Source: Myxococcales bacterium (GTDB taxonomy: Bacteria; Myxococcota_A; Polyangia; Polyangiales; Houyiibacteriaceae). From it: 64,000 bases of DNA. The stretch's first letter is position 1, and every line of letters starts with the position of its first letter. Both the position numbers and the translations under genes were made by a program. The stretch spans positions 37,208-101,207 of the forward strand of contig JAHBWH010000005.1 of assembly GCA_019637115.1 (NCBI GenBank), written 5' to 3'. The notes beneath the pieces are model-generated. The model was not told the DNA's origin. It saw only the letters and a program-made list of their open reading frames with translations, and made no database searches. Below, one piece after another: positions 63,926 through 64,000 of this stretch.

Positions 63926-64000
63926 AGTCCCAAAGTCCCCTGCCCCTGCCCCTGCCCCCAAAGCACGCTCACCCCACTCCCCCACACCCCACTCCCCACT
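63926..64000 (+). repeat. composite C-rich intergenic repeat, copy 6 (runs off the window)
   Basis: AGTCCCAAAGTCCCC, then three CCCTGC units, then CCCCACTCC/CCCCACACC-like units to the window end. Matches copies 1 and 4 over the first 30 bases and follows the barrel-protein stop after three bases. Confidence 0.72.

Overview
This 64-kb window is chromosomal DNA of very high GC content. The gene content points to a myxobacterium (Myxococcota; by inference the Polyangiales/Sandaracinaceae type). Supporting signs are a DUF1552/DUF1592 Tat-and-cytochrome-like pair, many secreted lipoproteins with Asp/Ala/Gly-rich linkers and Cys-rich or MopE-like Ca-binding modules, OmpA/TSP3 outer-membrane proteins, several two-component genes and little operon-scale synteny with model bacteria. 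No rRNA, tRNA, CRISPR array or complete IS element was seen. Long reading frames on the wrong strand are common at this GC and were left out.

Layout. 3-13.7 kb: housekeeping and transport genes (alpha/beta hydrolase, Na/Pi cotransporter, metallophosphoesterase, YebC/PmpR, DASS transporter, RsuA-type pseudouridine synthase), two paralogous lipoproteins with Asp-rich repeats, a ribbon-helix-helix regulator with a clear promoter/operator upstream of lepA, and an orphan OmpR-type regulator. 14-18.4 kb: a row of four secreted lipoprotein-like genes, one behind a hairpin that contains its own Shine-Dalgarno. 18.4-24.7 kb: Uma2 nuclease, rph-rdgB, Rieske oxygenase, a sensor kinase and a VapBC-like toxin-antitoxin pair. 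24.8-32.9 kb: poly-proline lipoprotein, a 171-bp MITE-like element, a TPR lipoprotein overlapping glnD, and the DUF1592/DUF1552 pair. 33-43.4 kb: amidase, a second Uma2, the kbl-tdh threonine-to-glycine pair, an ECF sigma factor coupled to a membrane-TPR protein, and a LysM/M23 peptidase.

43.5-52.3 kb is the most unusual part. A terpene-cyclase-like protein, a multi-pass sensor kinase and an NtrC-type sigma54 activator lie head-to-tail, and a class-I isoprenoid-synthase-like gene faces them. Between the last two sits a roughly 1.9-kb lower-GC cassette carrying a 58-aa protein and a C39/papain-like protein. It is flanked by 206-bp direct repeats (204/206 identical) that duplicate the ends of the two neighbouring genes, so the cassette interrupted an existing convergent gene junction.

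52.6-64 kb: Trm112-like protein, MDR oxidoreductase, a small tail-anchored protein whose 3' end has decayed into 89-bp tandem repeats, MOSC protein, OmpA/TSP3 protein, membrane pyrophosphatase (hppA), fabD, a DUF4388 protein and a beta-barrel/TSP3 protein. A composite intergenic repeat (an AGTCCC start, then a CCCTGC-type C-rich tract, then locus-specific short tandem repeats) recurs at six places with consistent internal polarity and is, as far as I can tell, not a described element.
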